Below, piece after piece: positions 6,919 to 15,177 of a stretch of 36,681 nucleotides of DNA. The DNA is from Pseudomonadota bacterium (lineage in GTDB: Bacteria > Desulfobacterota > JAPLJL01): assembly GCA_026388655.1 (NCBI GenBank), contig JAPLJI010000059.1, positions 1-36,681 of the forward strand, read 5' to 3'. The stretch's first letter is position 1. The number at the start of each line of letters is the position of its first letter. The notes beneath the pieces were generated by a model, which did no database searches, had not been told where the DNA came from, and saw nothing but the letters and a program-made list of their open reading frames with translations. The translations under genes were made by a program, and so were the position numbers.

Positions 6919-8502
6919 GTGAATAATAAAAATCTTGGCGTTTTTTTAATTTCCCTTGTTATCTCCTCTTTTGTTCTGAGCTGCGGGGAAAAGCCGCGCG
7001 ACGCTTCCCGGCGGGATGAGGTCCGCCAGCATTCCGACCAGGCCATGGCCGAGCTGGACCGCGAGGTTAAGGGCGGGCCAACTCCGATAACCACCGCCGG
7101 GAAACCGGAACGGACCCCGGCCCCGGCACCAGCAGCAGCCCCGGCCAAGGAAAAGTCCGTATCCAGCGAGGCGCCCTTCGCGAAAAAACGCCCGGGTTGG
7201 GTCCAAGCCACGCCTTCTGATCCTAATGACATTTATGGAGTGGGAACCGGCTCGGATCTGAAATCAGCGGACGACGCCGCCCGGGCCGAAATCGCCGCCC
7301 AGCTCAAGGTAACCGTGAGTTCGTCGTTCTCCAACACGGTCCAGGAAGCCATTAAAAGTTCCACCCAGGGCAAAAAACAAACCACGAGTTATCAGAACCA
7401 GGAGGTCTCGGAAAGCCAGGTCCGCTCCCTGGTTGAAAACACCACCCTAAAAGGGGTTACCATCCAGGAACGCTGGCAGGAAGGAATCAAGATTTATTCC
7501 CTGGCGGTACTTTCCAAAACCGGTTTCCGCGACCGGGCCCTGAGCCATCTCGAGGAAGGAAACCGCAATCTCAACGCCAAGGCAATCGCCCCGGCCCTCC
7601 GGGAATACCTCCGGGCCCTGGGGGAGGCCTGGGTTATCCCTGATCTCACCGCCCCCGGAGGCGGGGAAAGCCTCGCCGTCGTGGCCGAGAGAAACGCTCT
7701 CAATCTCATTAATGATATTTCCGCCCAGGTAAAACCGGCTAATCTTTCCCTGACCTCCCGCCAGGGCCTCCCGGCCACGGTGGAAGTCCAGATCCTCTAT
7801 AAAAATGAAACCCCCATCGCCGACCTGCCGGTGGCCGCCGGGTTTGTCAGCGGGCAGGGCCGCCTGGAAGCGGGAATGGCCAGTGACTCCGGGGGAAAAC
7901 TCCACTTTCAGATTACCTCGCTCTCCCCTTCCTCCCGGACCGCCTCCATCGTCCTGGGACCGGATCTCACCCGCCTGGCCGAGCTCCCGCCGGACCTCAA
8001 TTTAAACCGGATTTTCCCCCCCTTCCGCGGAGGGCAGGTACAGCTTTCCGCCCCGGCCCCTAAAATCCTGGTGGCCATCAGCGAGGAAAACCTGGGAAAG
8101 CCGCAGAAGCCTTCCTTCGTGGAATCCGGCCTGACCGAGGGTCTGGCCCAGGAAGGATTCGTGCTTATCCCCCGCCGGAACCTGGGCCAGGAGCCGGACG
8201 AGCTCGCGAACAGCGGGTCGGAATCCTTGAAAGAAGCCGGGCAGAAAGCCAAGGCTGATTTCCTGATCCTCGGCACGGCCAAAAGCGAGTATTACAAAAA
8301 CATCATGGGCAAGATGGAAGCCAGCCGGGTCCGGGTGAATCTCAAGGTGATCGACGGCAATACCGGCGAGGTCCTGACCGGCCTGGACCGGAGCGACCTG
8401 ACCGGCACGGGCGCGACCGTGGAGCTGTCGGCCGTCAACGCCCTCAAGGAGGCCGCCAAGAAGGTCCCGGAACTGGTCAAGGACAAATTAAATCAGATAT
8501 AA
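6919..8502 (+). CDS. LPP20-like lipoprotein
   Basis: 527 residues. A GTG start at 6919 follows a purine-rich GGAAAGGGGAA. Residues 1-22 are a lipoprotein signal with lipobox VLSC (Cys22). A Pro/Ala-rich linker (about 65-80) leads to an LPP20-type domain beginning KRPGWVQATP (about 90-200), with the characteristic GVGTG and ADDAARAEIAAQL. A middle domain (about 270-355) has an Ig-like or bacterial adhesion look. The C-terminal part (about 375-527) resembles the CsgG/FlgT type of domain, with LEEGL-like ESGLTEGLAQEGFVLI and ADFLILGTAKSEY. It should be anchored in a membrane and face the periplasm or surface. LPP20 proteins occur in flagellar accessory and envelope systems, but no flagellar gene is nearby. 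Exact function unknown. Confidence 0.78.
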   Translation: MNNKNLGVFLISLVISSFVLSCGEKPRDASRRDEVRQHSDQAMAELDREVKGGPTPITTAGKPERTPAPAPAAAPAKEKSVSSEAPFAKKRPGWVQATPSDPNDIYGVGTGSDLKSADDAARAEIAAQLKVTVSSSFSNTVQEAIKSSTQGKKQTTSYQNQEVSESQVRSLVENTTLKGVTIQERWQEGIKIYSLAVLSKTGFRDRALSHLEEGNRNLNAKAIAPALREYLRALGEAWVIPDLTAPGGGESLAVVAERNALNLINDISAQVKPANLSLTSRQGLPATVEVQILYKNETPIADLPVAAGFVSGQGRLEAGMASDSGGKLHFQITSLSPSSRTASIVLGPDLTRLAELPPDLNLNRIFPPFRGGQVQLSAPAPKILVAISEENLGKPQKPSFVESGLTEGLAQEGFVLIPRRNLGQEPDELANSGSESLKEAGQKAKADFLILGTAKSEYYKNIMGKMEASRVRVNLKVIDGNTGEVLTGLDRSDLTGTGATVELSAVNALKEAAKKVPELVKDKLNQI

Positions 8503-8514
8503 TGAAATCGTCGC

Positions 8515-8632
8515 AAAATGTCCCAAAGGTCACCCTGAGCAACAGCGAAGGGTCTGGTTTTTCCGTCTTCTCCGACAGAAGAGAGATTCTTCACCCCCGC
8601 TACAGGCGGGGGTTCAGAATGACAAAGCAGAG
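8515..8632. repeat. Dispersed repeat with ACCCCCGC/GCGGGGGT hairpin
   Basis: The 183-bp gap before the barrel-like gene carries CACCCTGAGCAACAGCGAAG...CAGAATGAC arms enclosing a hairpin ACCCCCGC-TACAG-GCGGGGGT (about 8595-8614). It is related to the patches at 360-470 and 10200-10285. A 64-codon frame across it (8502-8696) is repeat translation. Confidence 0.55.
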
Positions 8633-8685
8633 GTTTTGCCACGTTTCCATATTTTCAAACTGGAAAGAAAAGAAAGGAGGCCAAA

Positions 8686-10194
8686 TTGAAGTTTAAAAGC
8701 ATCGCCAGCGGGGCAATGATTCTGGTTCTCTTCTCCCTGGGACCGGTCCGGGCCCAAGAGGGAGCCACCAAGGAAGAAGCGGAAAAGGGAAAAATCGGCA
8801 AATACGAAAGAAAATCCATCTCCTATTTTAAAACTTATTATCAGGCCCAGATGGATCAGCGGCATCAGGAGGTGATGGAGAAAGGCATCCGGGGGGCGGT
8901 GGAACTCGGGCGTTTCGATTACAACGCGATCCCAATCGAGGTGGAAAACATCAGCGACCTGGCCCAGCTGATCGCCAATTATGTGGACCAGGTGAAGCTG
9001 GACCGGGCCAAGGCTCAAGGCCGGGAAGACTACCGCTTCAAGGAAAAACTCGTCACCGGCGGCGATCTCGAGCGGATCATCAATTCCGCTTACATTTATA
9101 CCCCCACCGTGACCAAGTTCCAGCTGGAAAGGCTCAGCAAAACCGTTCACGACAAAATGACGGGGAAGACCACCACCAAGAATTACTGGCAGGCCACCGT
9201 GGGCGCCGAGGTTACCTTCTACCATGTTATTCCCCAGTATGTGAACGGCCAGATCGATAATGTCCAGCTCTCGGTTTTAAAAACCATTTCCCAAGAATCC
9301 ACACAAAATAAGGAAATCAACATCTTGAATCCCGAGGAGAAGGCCAAATGGGGCGCCTTCGACTCGGCGGTCAACAACCCCTTCCTGGGCCTGGCCCGCC
9401 AGATCCAGGTTGAGCTCCGCAAGATCACGGAATTCCAGCTCACCGCCCAGGTCCAGTCCTCAGGTTGGAACTCCGTCGAGTTCGAGTTCGGAAAACAGAG
9501 CGATGTCGAGCTCGACGCCGGCTACAAGGTTTACGAAGAGGTCGCGGGTAAGGGAAAAACTTACATCGGCTACGCGAAGGTGCGCCGGGTGGGTGACGAG
9601 AAGGGCCAGCCCCCGGTTTCCTCCCGGGCCCAGAAAATAATTTCAAAGGAAAAAATCGAGGCCGGCACCGAGCTCAAGGAATACCCCCAGCTCCTGGTGA
9701 ACGGATATCTTCGCGGTGGCATCCTGCCGGTCGACTGGCCCGATAATTCGGAAGCCAGCTCCGTGGCCCCGGCTTTTCTGGGCGGCCTGGAATATGACCT
9801 CGCTCGTTTCGTCGCGATTCCCGAGCTCTGGTTCTTGGCGGAAGGATTCATCGCGCTGAGCAGTGACATGTATTATTACGGCGTCGAGGGAGGGCTGGTG
9901 AAGAAATTCTACGTCCGCCGTTTGGCCCTGGACCTCGGAGTTCGGGGAGGATGGTCACGGGTGACTATTTCCGACGGAGGATCAATGGACAGCTATATGC
10001 AGGATCAGTATGGTGTTACCCCCTATGGAGGATTGGAGCTCCTGCTCGCGCCCTGGTTATCCCTAACCGGACAGTGTGGGTACCGGATTTATTCCTCCGG
10101 CGTCGATTGGCAATATGAAGGAACCACCCAATCCGGCTCTGAAGTAAAGACCTCTGGATTGGCAATTACTTTTGGAATAATGGGAATGTTCTAA
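8686..10194 (+). CDS. Exported protein with predicted C-terminal outer-membrane barrel
   Basis: 502 residues. The TTG start at 8686 is chosen because a full AAAGGAGG (8673-8680) sits five bases upstream. A signal peptide covers residues 1-24 (FSLGPVRA then QEG). The middle (about 30-280) is an unrecognised periplasmic region rich in charged helices. Residues about 283-310 (KVYEEVAGKGKTYIGYAKV) resemble the small C-terminal domain of FlgT-like proteins. From about residue 335 to the end the sequence alternates as short beta strands with aromatic girdles and ends in Phe (IMGMF), as expected for an outer-membrane barrel. A soluble beta-rich domain is the alternative. It is probably co-transcribed with the flanking lipoprotein genes. 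Function unknown. Confidence 0.7.
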   Translation: MKFKSIASGAMILVLFSLGPVRAQEGATKEEAEKGKIGKYERKSISYFKTYYQAQMDQRHQEVMEKGIRGAVELGRFDYNAIPIEVENISDLAQLIANYVDQVKLDRAKAQGREDYRFKEKLVTGGDLERIINSAYIYTPTVTKFQLERLSKTVHDKMTGKTTTKNYWQATVGAEVTFYHVIPQYVNGQIDNVQLSVLKTISQESTQNKEINILNPEEKAKWGAFDSAVNNPFLGLARQIQVELRKITEFQLTAQVQSSGWNSVEFEFGKQSDVELDAGYKVYEEVAGKGKTYIGYAKVRRVGDEKGQPPVSSRAQKIISKEKIEAGTELKEYPQLLVNGYLRGGILPVDWPDNSEASSVAPAFLGGLEYDLARFVAIPELWFLAEGFIALSSDMYYYGVEGGLVKKFYVRRLALDLGVRGGWSRVTISDGGSMDSYMQDQYGVTPYGGLELLLAPWLSLTGQCGYRIYSSGVDWQYEGTTQSGSEVKTSGLAITFGIMGMF

Positions 10195-10199
10195 CATAT

Positions 10200-10285
10200 T
10201 CGGTGTCATCCTGATACCGGCAAAGCCGGGAGAAGGATCTCGAGATTCTTCGTCTTGATATCGGTTCAGGACTCAGAATGACGGA
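10200..10285. repeat. Dispersed imperfect palindrome
   Basis: This carries CATCCTGATACCGG, GGATCTCGAGATTC and GGACTCAGAATGAC, the same arms as near 360-450 and 8520-8630. It fills the gap between two genes of the envelope cluster. Confidence 0.5.
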
Positions 10286-10307
10286 ATTGTAAAAAAGGAG
10301 GAAAAAA

Positions 10308-11528
10308 ATGAAGAGAAGCAAAATGAATGGATGGATGATTACGGCGCTCAGCATGTTCCTGGTGATCGGGATGGCCATGGCCGCTTGCGCGGGGTCGCCC
10401 CCCAAGCCCAACCTGCAGCAGTCCACCCTGATCGAAAGCCTGGGTCCGGACGGGGTCCGGGTCAAGGCCGCCGGCGAGGGCAAAGACGCGGGCAAGGCCC
10501 TGGATGACGCCCGCCTCTCGGCCATCATCTACGCCAAGGACCAGATTATCACCACCCCGGAAGAGCGCGCCGCCTTCACCGCCAAGGAAGGCGATTTCTA
10601 CGCCAACGCCAAGCAGTTCATCACCGCGGAAGACGCCGACCTCCTGAGCCGGGTCAAGCAGCCGAACGGCAAGATCCGGGTCGAGAAGATTTTCGTGGTT
10701 AACCCGATGAAGGTGCAGACCTGGCTCTCCGACCGGGGAATCATCGCCGCCAAGAAGGATATCGTCGGCGCCATCGGCAACCCGATCATCATGGTTCTCC
10801 CCGAGGAAGCCGCCAAGGGCCAGCAGTGGGCCGGGTTCGCCGCCACCGCCATCCAGCGCCACCTGACCGCCAAGCGCTACGAGGTCAAGGTCGCCGACCA
10901 GGCCCAGAACATGCAGTCGTTGACCGGCGCCCTCCGCGACCTGAAGGGCCACCTGGATGATGTCGCCGCCCTGATCGCCATGCAGTCCGGCGCGGACATC
11001 TACATCAAGTACAACGTGGACCTGACTGCCCGGCAGATGGGCTCCGACACCGTAGGCAAGGCCTCGGCCACGGTCAACGCCTTCGAAACTACCACCGCCC
11101 GGGCCCTGGGCTCGGCCACCGGCTTTTCCCGGGAACGGTCGGTCAGCGACCGGAACATCCTGGTCGAGGAAGCGATCGTGGACGCGATTGACAAGGTTCT
11201 GAACAACGTGGACGCCTACTGGAAGGAAGACGCCGTCAACGGGATCCAGTACCGCCTCATCTTCGCCGGCGATTTTACCACCCAGAAAGGCCGGGCCTCC
11301 CGGGACGCTATCGTCCGGAGTCTCCGGCAGATCGCCAAAACCACCAAGCCGATCCTTTCCACCGATAAAACCCAGGATTTCCAGATCTGGGGAACCCAGA
11401 AGGATTACTTCGAGGTCAAGGACGCCCTGCAGGACGCCTATGGCAAGAATTTCAAGGGCGCCGGCCCCGCCCCCGAGCTCATCGATGAGCAGCTTTTCTC
11501 CAAGATGCTGATGTTCAAAGTGGAATAA
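10308..11528 (+). CDS. Predicted lipoprotein of unknown function, last gene of the envelope cluster
   Basis: 406 residues. A strong AAGGAGG (10295-10301) precedes ATG 10308. The signal peptide ends in MAAC (Cys27), a probable lipobox, followed by AGSPPKP. The segment VRVKAAGEGKDAGKALDDAR (about 51-70) has an LPP20-like helix pattern. The segment GNPIIMVLPEEAAKG and the region to about 260 resemble CsgG/LpoB-like envelope domains (ATAIQRHLTAKRYEVKVAD, then SGADIYIKYNVDL). The C-terminal part (YRLIFAGDFTTQKGRASRDAIV on) looks like a second small alpha/beta module. I do not recognise the family with confidence. Codon use is strongly GC-biased, which suggests a native, well-expressed gene. It is followed by a terminator. 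Confidence 0.72.
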   Translation: MKRSKMNGWMITALSMFLVIGMAMAACAGSPPKPNLQQSTLIESLGPDGVRVKAAGEGKDAGKALDDARLSAIIYAKDQIITTPEERAAFTAKEGDFYANAKQFITAEDADLLSRVKQPNGKIRVEKIFVVNPMKVQTWLSDRGIIAAKKDIVGAIGNPIIMVLPEEAAKGQQWAGFAATAIQRHLTAKRYEVKVADQAQNMQSLTGALRDLKGHLDDVAALIAMQSGADIYIKYNVDLTARQMGSDTVGKASATVNAFETTTARALGSATGFSRERSVSDRNILVEEAIVDAIDKVLNNVDAYWKEDAVNGIQYRLIFAGDFTTQKGRASRDAIVRSLRQIAKTTKPILSTDKTQDFQIWGTQKDYFEVKDALQDAYGKNFKGAGPAPELIDEQLFSKMLMFKVE

Positions 11529-11570
11529 CCAGGGGCAGGTATCCAGTAGCCAAAAACCGGTAAATCAACG

Positions 11571-11602
11571 GGGCGGGGAGTTCGTTCTCCCCGCCCTTTT
11601 TT
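11571..11602 (+). terminator. Intrinsic terminator after the envelope cluster
   Basis: A 10-bp perfect stem GGGCGGGGAG/CTCCCCGCCC with loop TTCGTT, followed by TTTTTTC. It lies 43 nt after the lipoprotein stop codon. Confidence 0.93.
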
Positions 11603-11618
11603 CTTCAACGATCAATTG

Positions 11619-11760
11619 TGGTCCGCCGATTCATCGGGCGGGGTTGAATTTTTCCCGTAGTTGCCCAATTTATTGGGCGAAAATCGCCGATCCCGCCCAG
11701 TGACGGGACAAGTCCCTCCTTTGTCGGGATAAATAAATCGGCAAACTACATTGTTGTGAT
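11619..11760. repeat. Cluster of CCGAT-type mini-palindromes
   Basis: Between the terminator and cysS are several short palindromes: CCGATTCATCGG (about 11624-11635), GTAGTTG with stem CCCAA/TTGGG (11657-11678), TCCCGCCCAGTGACGGGA (about 11694-11711), and a half copy ending GCAAACTAC near 11750. No gene is seen here. Confidence 0.5.
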
Positions 11761-11775
11761 GATTTCGGACTATTT

Positions 11776-13284
11776 TTACTCCACCTTCCAGATTGTTCCC
11801 TGCGGGGTATCCTCGAGAACAATCCCCATCGCTTTCAGTTCGTTCCGGATGCGGTCCGCCGCGGCGAAGTCCCGGGATTTTCTCGCTTTTACCCTTTCGG
11901 CGATCAGCCGCTCGATCTCCTCGGTATTAATATCCTTCGAGGCCGTCTTGGTCATTTTCCGTTGTTCAAGATAGTGGTCCGGATCCAGTCCGAATATTCC
12001 CAGGACCCCGCTGATTTCATTGATCTGGTCAATAACAGCTGAAAGATGATCGATGACAGCTGATTCTTTATGACTGATGATTAAAAGCTTGTTCATTTCC
12101 CGGATGGCTTCATAAACATAGCCGATCGCCAGAGCGGAGTTGAAATCATCATCCATCGCCGACAGGAATTGATCCTTTAGATTAATGCTGGGAAGCTGGA
12201 ACGCTGGGACGCCGGGAGGATTTGTCTCATTTTGAACTTTGAACTTTGCCTCCGGCCCGTGAGGGCCTACGGCCCGGAGGGAACTTTGAACTTTGAACTC
12301 TTTTTTGGCTTCCCGCATCGCGGTGTAAAACCTTTCCAGTGCTTTTTCCGATTCCGTCAGGGTCTCCTCGGTAAAATCCAGGGGGCTCCGGTAGTGGGCG
12401 GAAAGCAGGAAATGTCTGACAACCTCGGGGTGATGCCGCTTAAACATTTCCCGGATCGTCAGGAAATTTCCCAGGGATTTAGACATTTTCTCGGCATTGA
12501 TATTGACAAACCCGTTGTGGAGCCAATAGCGGGCGAAAGGCTTCCCCGTCGCCCCCTCGCTCTGGGCGATTTCGTTTTCGTGATGGGGGAAAATCAGGTC
12601 CTTCCCGCCCCCGTGGATATCAATAGTCTCTCCCAGGTATTTCATGCTCATCGCCGAGCATTCGATGTGCCAGCCCGGCCGGCCATCTCCCCAGGGGGAG
12701 GGCCAGGAAGGCTCACCCGGCTTGGCCGCCTTCCAGAGAGCAAAATCCAGGGGATCATGTTTCCGGGAATCCACATCCACCCTGGCCCCGGCGATCATCA
12801 TGTCCTTGTCGCGGTTGGAAAGCTTTCCGTATTCCGGGAAAGACTCGATCCGGAAATATACATCTCCGTCAACCACGTAGGCCCGGTCCCGATCCAGGAT
12901 CTTCTGGATCAGCATCTGGATCTCGGGGATGTGATCGGTAACCCGAGGGACAATATCCGGGGGCCGCGCCCCGAGCGCGGCCATATCCTCTTCATACTCC
13001 CGGGTATATTTCTCGGAGATGCTCCGGGAGCTGGTCACCTCTTCCTGGGCCCGCTTGATGATCTTGTCATCAACATCGGTAATATTGCGGACATAGGTAA
13101 CCTTCAACCCCCGATACCGGAGGTACCGCACGATGACATCGAACACGACGGCCGCCCGGGCATGTCCCAGGTGGGCGGAATCGTAAACCGTCGGCCCGCA
13201 GACATAGATTCCAACATTTCCTTCCTCCCGCGGCTGGAAATCCTCTTTTTTCTTGGTCAGGGTGTTATAGACACGGAGAGTCAT
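11776..13284 (-). CDS. cysS: Cysteinyl-tRNA synthetase with an in-frame repeat insertion
   Basis: 502 residues from ATG 13284 (MTLRVYNTL). The frame is open upstream to 13380, but that extension is translated tandem repeat and is rejected. Class I motifs are present: HLGH (38-41), KMSKS (266-270) and zinc ligands Cys29, Cys209, His234 and Glu238 (in WHIECS and PHHENE). It charges tRNA-Cys in the cytosol. It is about 40 residues longer than the E. coli enzyme. The excess lies between ALERFYTAMREAKK and the MDDDFNSALA motif, where residues about 329-352 are encoded by an intergenic-type palindromic repeat. Residues 408-421 also hold a duplicated SAVID. It is last in an ispD-ispF-cysS unit, a common bacterial order. 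Confidence 0.96.
   Translation of the reverse strand: MTLRVYNTLTKKKEDFQPREEGNVGIYVCGPTVYDSAHLGHARAAVVFDVIVRYLRYRGLKVTYVRNITDVDDKIIKRAQEEVTSSRSISEKYTREYEEDMAALGARPPDIVPRVTDHIPEIQMLIQKILDRDRAYVVDGDVYFRIESFPEYGKLSNRDKDMMIAGARVDVDSRKHDPLDFALWKAAKPGEPSWPSPWGDGRPGWHIECSAMSMKYLGETIDIHGGGKDLIFPHHENEIAQSEGATGKPFARYWLHNGFVNINAEKMSKSLGNFLTIREMFKRHHPEVVRHFLLSAHYRSPLDFTEETLTESEKALERFYTAMREAKKEFKVQSSLRAVGPHGPEAKFKVQNETNPPGVPAFQLPSINLKDQFLSAMDDDFNSALAIGYVYEAIREMNKLLIISHKESAVIDHLSAVIDQINEISGVLGIFGLDPDHYLEQRKMTKTASKDINTEEIERLIAERVKARKSRDFAAADRIRNELKAMGIVLEDTPQGTIWKVE
12231..12300. repeat. Palindromic repeat inserted inside cysS
   Basis: CCTCCGGCCCG...GGCCCGGAGG (12249-12280) is the same palindrome type found in the spacers at 4165-4344, 26700-26731 and 27806-27926. 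It is flanked on both sides by GAACTTT heptamers (12231-12248 and 12281-12300). The block is 70 bp, yet the cysS frame stays open, so the surrounding insertion must total a multiple of three. It encodes residues around EFKVQSSLRAVGPHGPEAKF. Confidence 0.85.
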
Positions 13285-13320
13285 GTTGGTAACTTGCCGG
13301 GCGAGACGCCCAGCCTCCTG

Positions 13321-13376
13321 TTGGTCTGCTGGTCTGTTGGTCTGCTGGTCTGCTGGTCTGTTGGTCTGCTGGTCTT
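13321..13376. repeat. 8-bp tandem repeat, TTGGTCTG/CTGGTCTG, seven units
   Basis: Seven contiguous 8-bp units alternate T or C at the first base; the last ends in T. It fills the spacer between ispF and cysS and ends 8 nt from the ispF stop. It creates a spurious N-terminal extension of CysS with repeated DQQTNRPA. Confidence 0.9.
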
Positions 13377-13383
13377 TCACTCT

Positions 13384-13869
13384 CTACTCTTTACTCTTTA
13401 CTAAAAGGACCACGGCATACGCTGAGATTCCCTTCCCCTCCCCGATCTCCCACGTCCCTTCCGCGGTTTTAGCTTTCACCCCCATCGCGTCGGGAGAAAT
13501 GCCCAGTAAAACCGCGGTCTCCTCTTTGATCGCCGGGATGAAACCGGAAAGCTTGGGCTTCTCCGCCACAATCGTGGAATCCACATTGATAATCCGATAG
13601 CCTTTTCCGGCGATAATTCCGAGAATCCCCTCGATGATTTTTTTGGAAGAGATATCCTTATTGCGAGGATCGGTATCAGGAAAATGATGACCGATGTCCT
13701 TCTCCCCCGCCGCCCCCAGGAGCGCGTCCCCAACCGCATGAAGAAGAACATCGGCGTCAGAATGTCCGAGCAGTCCCTTCGCGAATGGGATTTCCACCCC
13801 CCCGATGACAAGTTTGCGCCCCTCGACCAGCCGATGAAAATCCCAGCCAAACCCAACCCGAAGATCCAT
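13384..13869 (-). CDS. ispF: 2-C-methyl-D-erythritol 2,4-cyclodiphosphate synthase
   Basis: 161 residues from ATG 13869 (MDLRVGFGWDFHRL); an in-frame TTG at 13875 is less likely. The zinc-binding DxH pair is Asp10 and His12, with His44 in LLHAVGDALLG. The motif HHFPDTDP and a C-terminal KAKTAEG are as expected. It converts CDP-ME 2-phosphate to MEcPP with release of CMP, the fifth step of the MEP isoprenoid route, as a trimer. It follows ispD (95 nt gap) and precedes cysS. The gap to ispD contains a duplicated ATAGCTTAYGGCAAACG (about 13884-13921). Confidence 0.95.
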   Translation of the reverse strand: MDLRVGFGWDFHRLVEGRKLVIGGVEIPFAKGLLGHSDADVLLHAVGDALLGAAGEKDIGHHFPDTDPRNKDISSKKIIEGILGIIAGKGYRIINVDSTIVAEKPKLSGFIPAIKEETAVLLGISPDAMGVKAKTAEGTWEIGEGKGISAYAVVLLVKSKE

Positions 13870-13964
13870 GGTCAAATCAAAGAATAGCTTATGGCAAACG
13901 GCGGATAGCTTACGGCAAACGACTCTGTTTCAGCGCCAACAACCCATTTCCCATCGCTCATAAT

Positions 13965-14729
13965 TCACCCTGAGTCTGTTAATGTGCTCATCCTGCTTTT
14001 CTGTTTTTCCCGGGCGATTGCCTCCGCCATCCAGAGATCAAATTGGGTGGTGATTTTGATATTTTCCGGCTCCCCGGGGATCACCCGCACCGGGGCTCCC
14101 GCCAATTCCACCAGGCTGGCATCGTCGGTAACCATTAAACCGCCCTGTTTCAATATCTTGTACCCCTTAACCAGAATTGAAAGCCGGAAGCCCTGGGGGG
14201 TCTGGATCTCCCGGAGCTTATCCCGGGCCGGGGTCTTTTCCACGAGACTATTCCTGGGATCAACCAGTTTGATCGTATTTCTGGGCGTCAACCCTGGAAC
14301 CACGGCCCCATATCTTTCCGCCGATTTTATCACCCGGCGAATCAATTCACCGGTGGCGAGCGGGCGGGCTCCGTCATGGATCAAGATAATCGGATCCGCG
14401 GATTTCCCCTCCGGTCCCCGGCTTTTTCCCAGGGCTTGAACCAGCTTTATAACGGCCTCCAAGCCGATCCTTACCGAGTCCTGCCTCTTCTGCCCTCCGA
14501 TGACAACTTTGATCGGCTTTTTTAGCCCGAGCTTTTCCGCCTCTTTCCGGATGGCCAGAACCTGGGCCCGGGGAACCGCTAAAACGATGGCCTTAACCGA
14601 ATCAGAATCGGCAAAAGGCTGCAGGGACCGGAGCCAGATAGGAACACCCCCAAGCTCAAAAAACTGCTTGGGCACATTTCCCCCGAATCGTTTTCCCTGC
14701 CCGGCAGCGACAATTAAGGCGATTACCAT
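13965..14729 (-). CDS. ispD: 2-C-methyl-D-erythritol 4-phosphate cytidylyltransferase
   Basis: 254 residues, slightly long. The nucleotide-binding LIVAAGQGKRFGGNVPKQF (5-23), GGQKRQDSVRIGL, IHDGARPLA and TDDASLVE are the IspD signatures. It joins CTP and MEP to give CDP-ME, the third step of the MEP pathway. A stretch QALGKSRGPEGKSADP (about 100-115) is longer than the corresponding loop in most homologues. It is the first gene of the ispD-ispF-cysS unit; upstream is the long AT-rich spacer. Confidence 0.95.
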   Translation of the reverse strand: MVIALIVAAGQGKRFGGNVPKQFFELGGVPIWLRSLQPFADSDSVKAIVLAVPRAQVLAIRKEAEKLGLKKPIKVVIGGQKRQDSVRIGLEAVIKLVQALGKSRGPEGKSADPIILIHDGARPLATGELIRRVIKSAERYGAVVPGLTPRNTIKLVDPRNSLVEKTPARDKLREIQTPQGFRLSILVKGYKILKQGGLMVTDDASLVELAGAPVRVIPGEPENIKITTQFDLWMAEAIAREKQKSRMSTLTDSG

Positions 14730-14832
14730 AATGAAATAGTATGAGCCTCCGCTAAATTTTGCAATCGGAACCTTTGGCTCCGCGTTTCCAATACATTAAC
14801 TAATTGCCATCCGCGGCCTTCTTTACCAGCTA

Positions 14833-14861
14833 TTGACAAGGATTTTAAAGAGACTGATAAT
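14833..14861 (+). promoter_or_regulatory. Near-perfect sigma-70 promoter, TTGACA-N17-GATAAT
   Basis: TTGACA (14833-14838), a 17-nt spacer and GATAAT (14856-14861). Transcription would start near 14868 and run into the helix-hairpin-helix protein gene, giving a leader of about 310 nt. Confidence 0.72.
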
Positions 14862-15177
14862 TCACGTCGAAGTGAACTATTTATTGTAGGATTTGCTTGT
14901 GATACAGTTTGCGTTCAAGATACAGTTCTTTTATGTCAAATTATCATTTATTTAATCTTGAACGGTTTCTTCCCAACGCATCCTAACTCTTTTCATAAAC
15001 TAAATGAGAAAAACAAATCTTAACGAGCTTGAACATCTCGTTAATCTCAGAAACAAGCTTTTTTCCTTTTATCACCATCCCCCTCCCGCTTTTTGAGCAA
15101 TAGTTCGCTGTTTATCTTTTTTTTTCACTAATTCATGGTTGTTTTCTAAATAATTGCCGAAAGGAGGCAAGACCAAG
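14862..15177 (+). other. Long AT-rich leader with three stem-loops
   Basis: This is the longest part of a 448-bp gap (14730-15177) with base composition clearly lower in GC than its flanks. Stems seen: TTCAC/GTGAA (14861-14876), CGTTCAAGAT (14912-14921) with ATCTTGAACG (14955-14964), and TTAACGAG (15020-15027) with CTCGTTAA (15037-15044). GATACAGTT occurs twice (about 14901 and 14919). A 17-codon frame starts at 14933 without a Shine-Dalgarno. It could be a regulatory 5' leader, a small RNA overlapping the gene, or a remnant of transferred DNA; the sequence does not decide. Confidence 0.4.

Noticed and set aside
8502-8696. 64-codon frame between the LPP20-like and barrel-like genes
   Set aside because: It is made of dispersed repeat sequence and overlaps the Shine-Dalgarno of the next gene.
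13285-13380. 32-residue N-terminal extension of CysS
   Set aside because: It is translated 8-bp tandem repeat (DQQTNRPA units); MTLRVYNTL at 13284 matches the normal CysRS N-terminus.
12232-13404. 390-codon plus-strand frame opposite cysS
   Set aside because: It is Gly/Pro/His-rich antisense shadow of a fully recognised gene, with the tandem repeat at its end.
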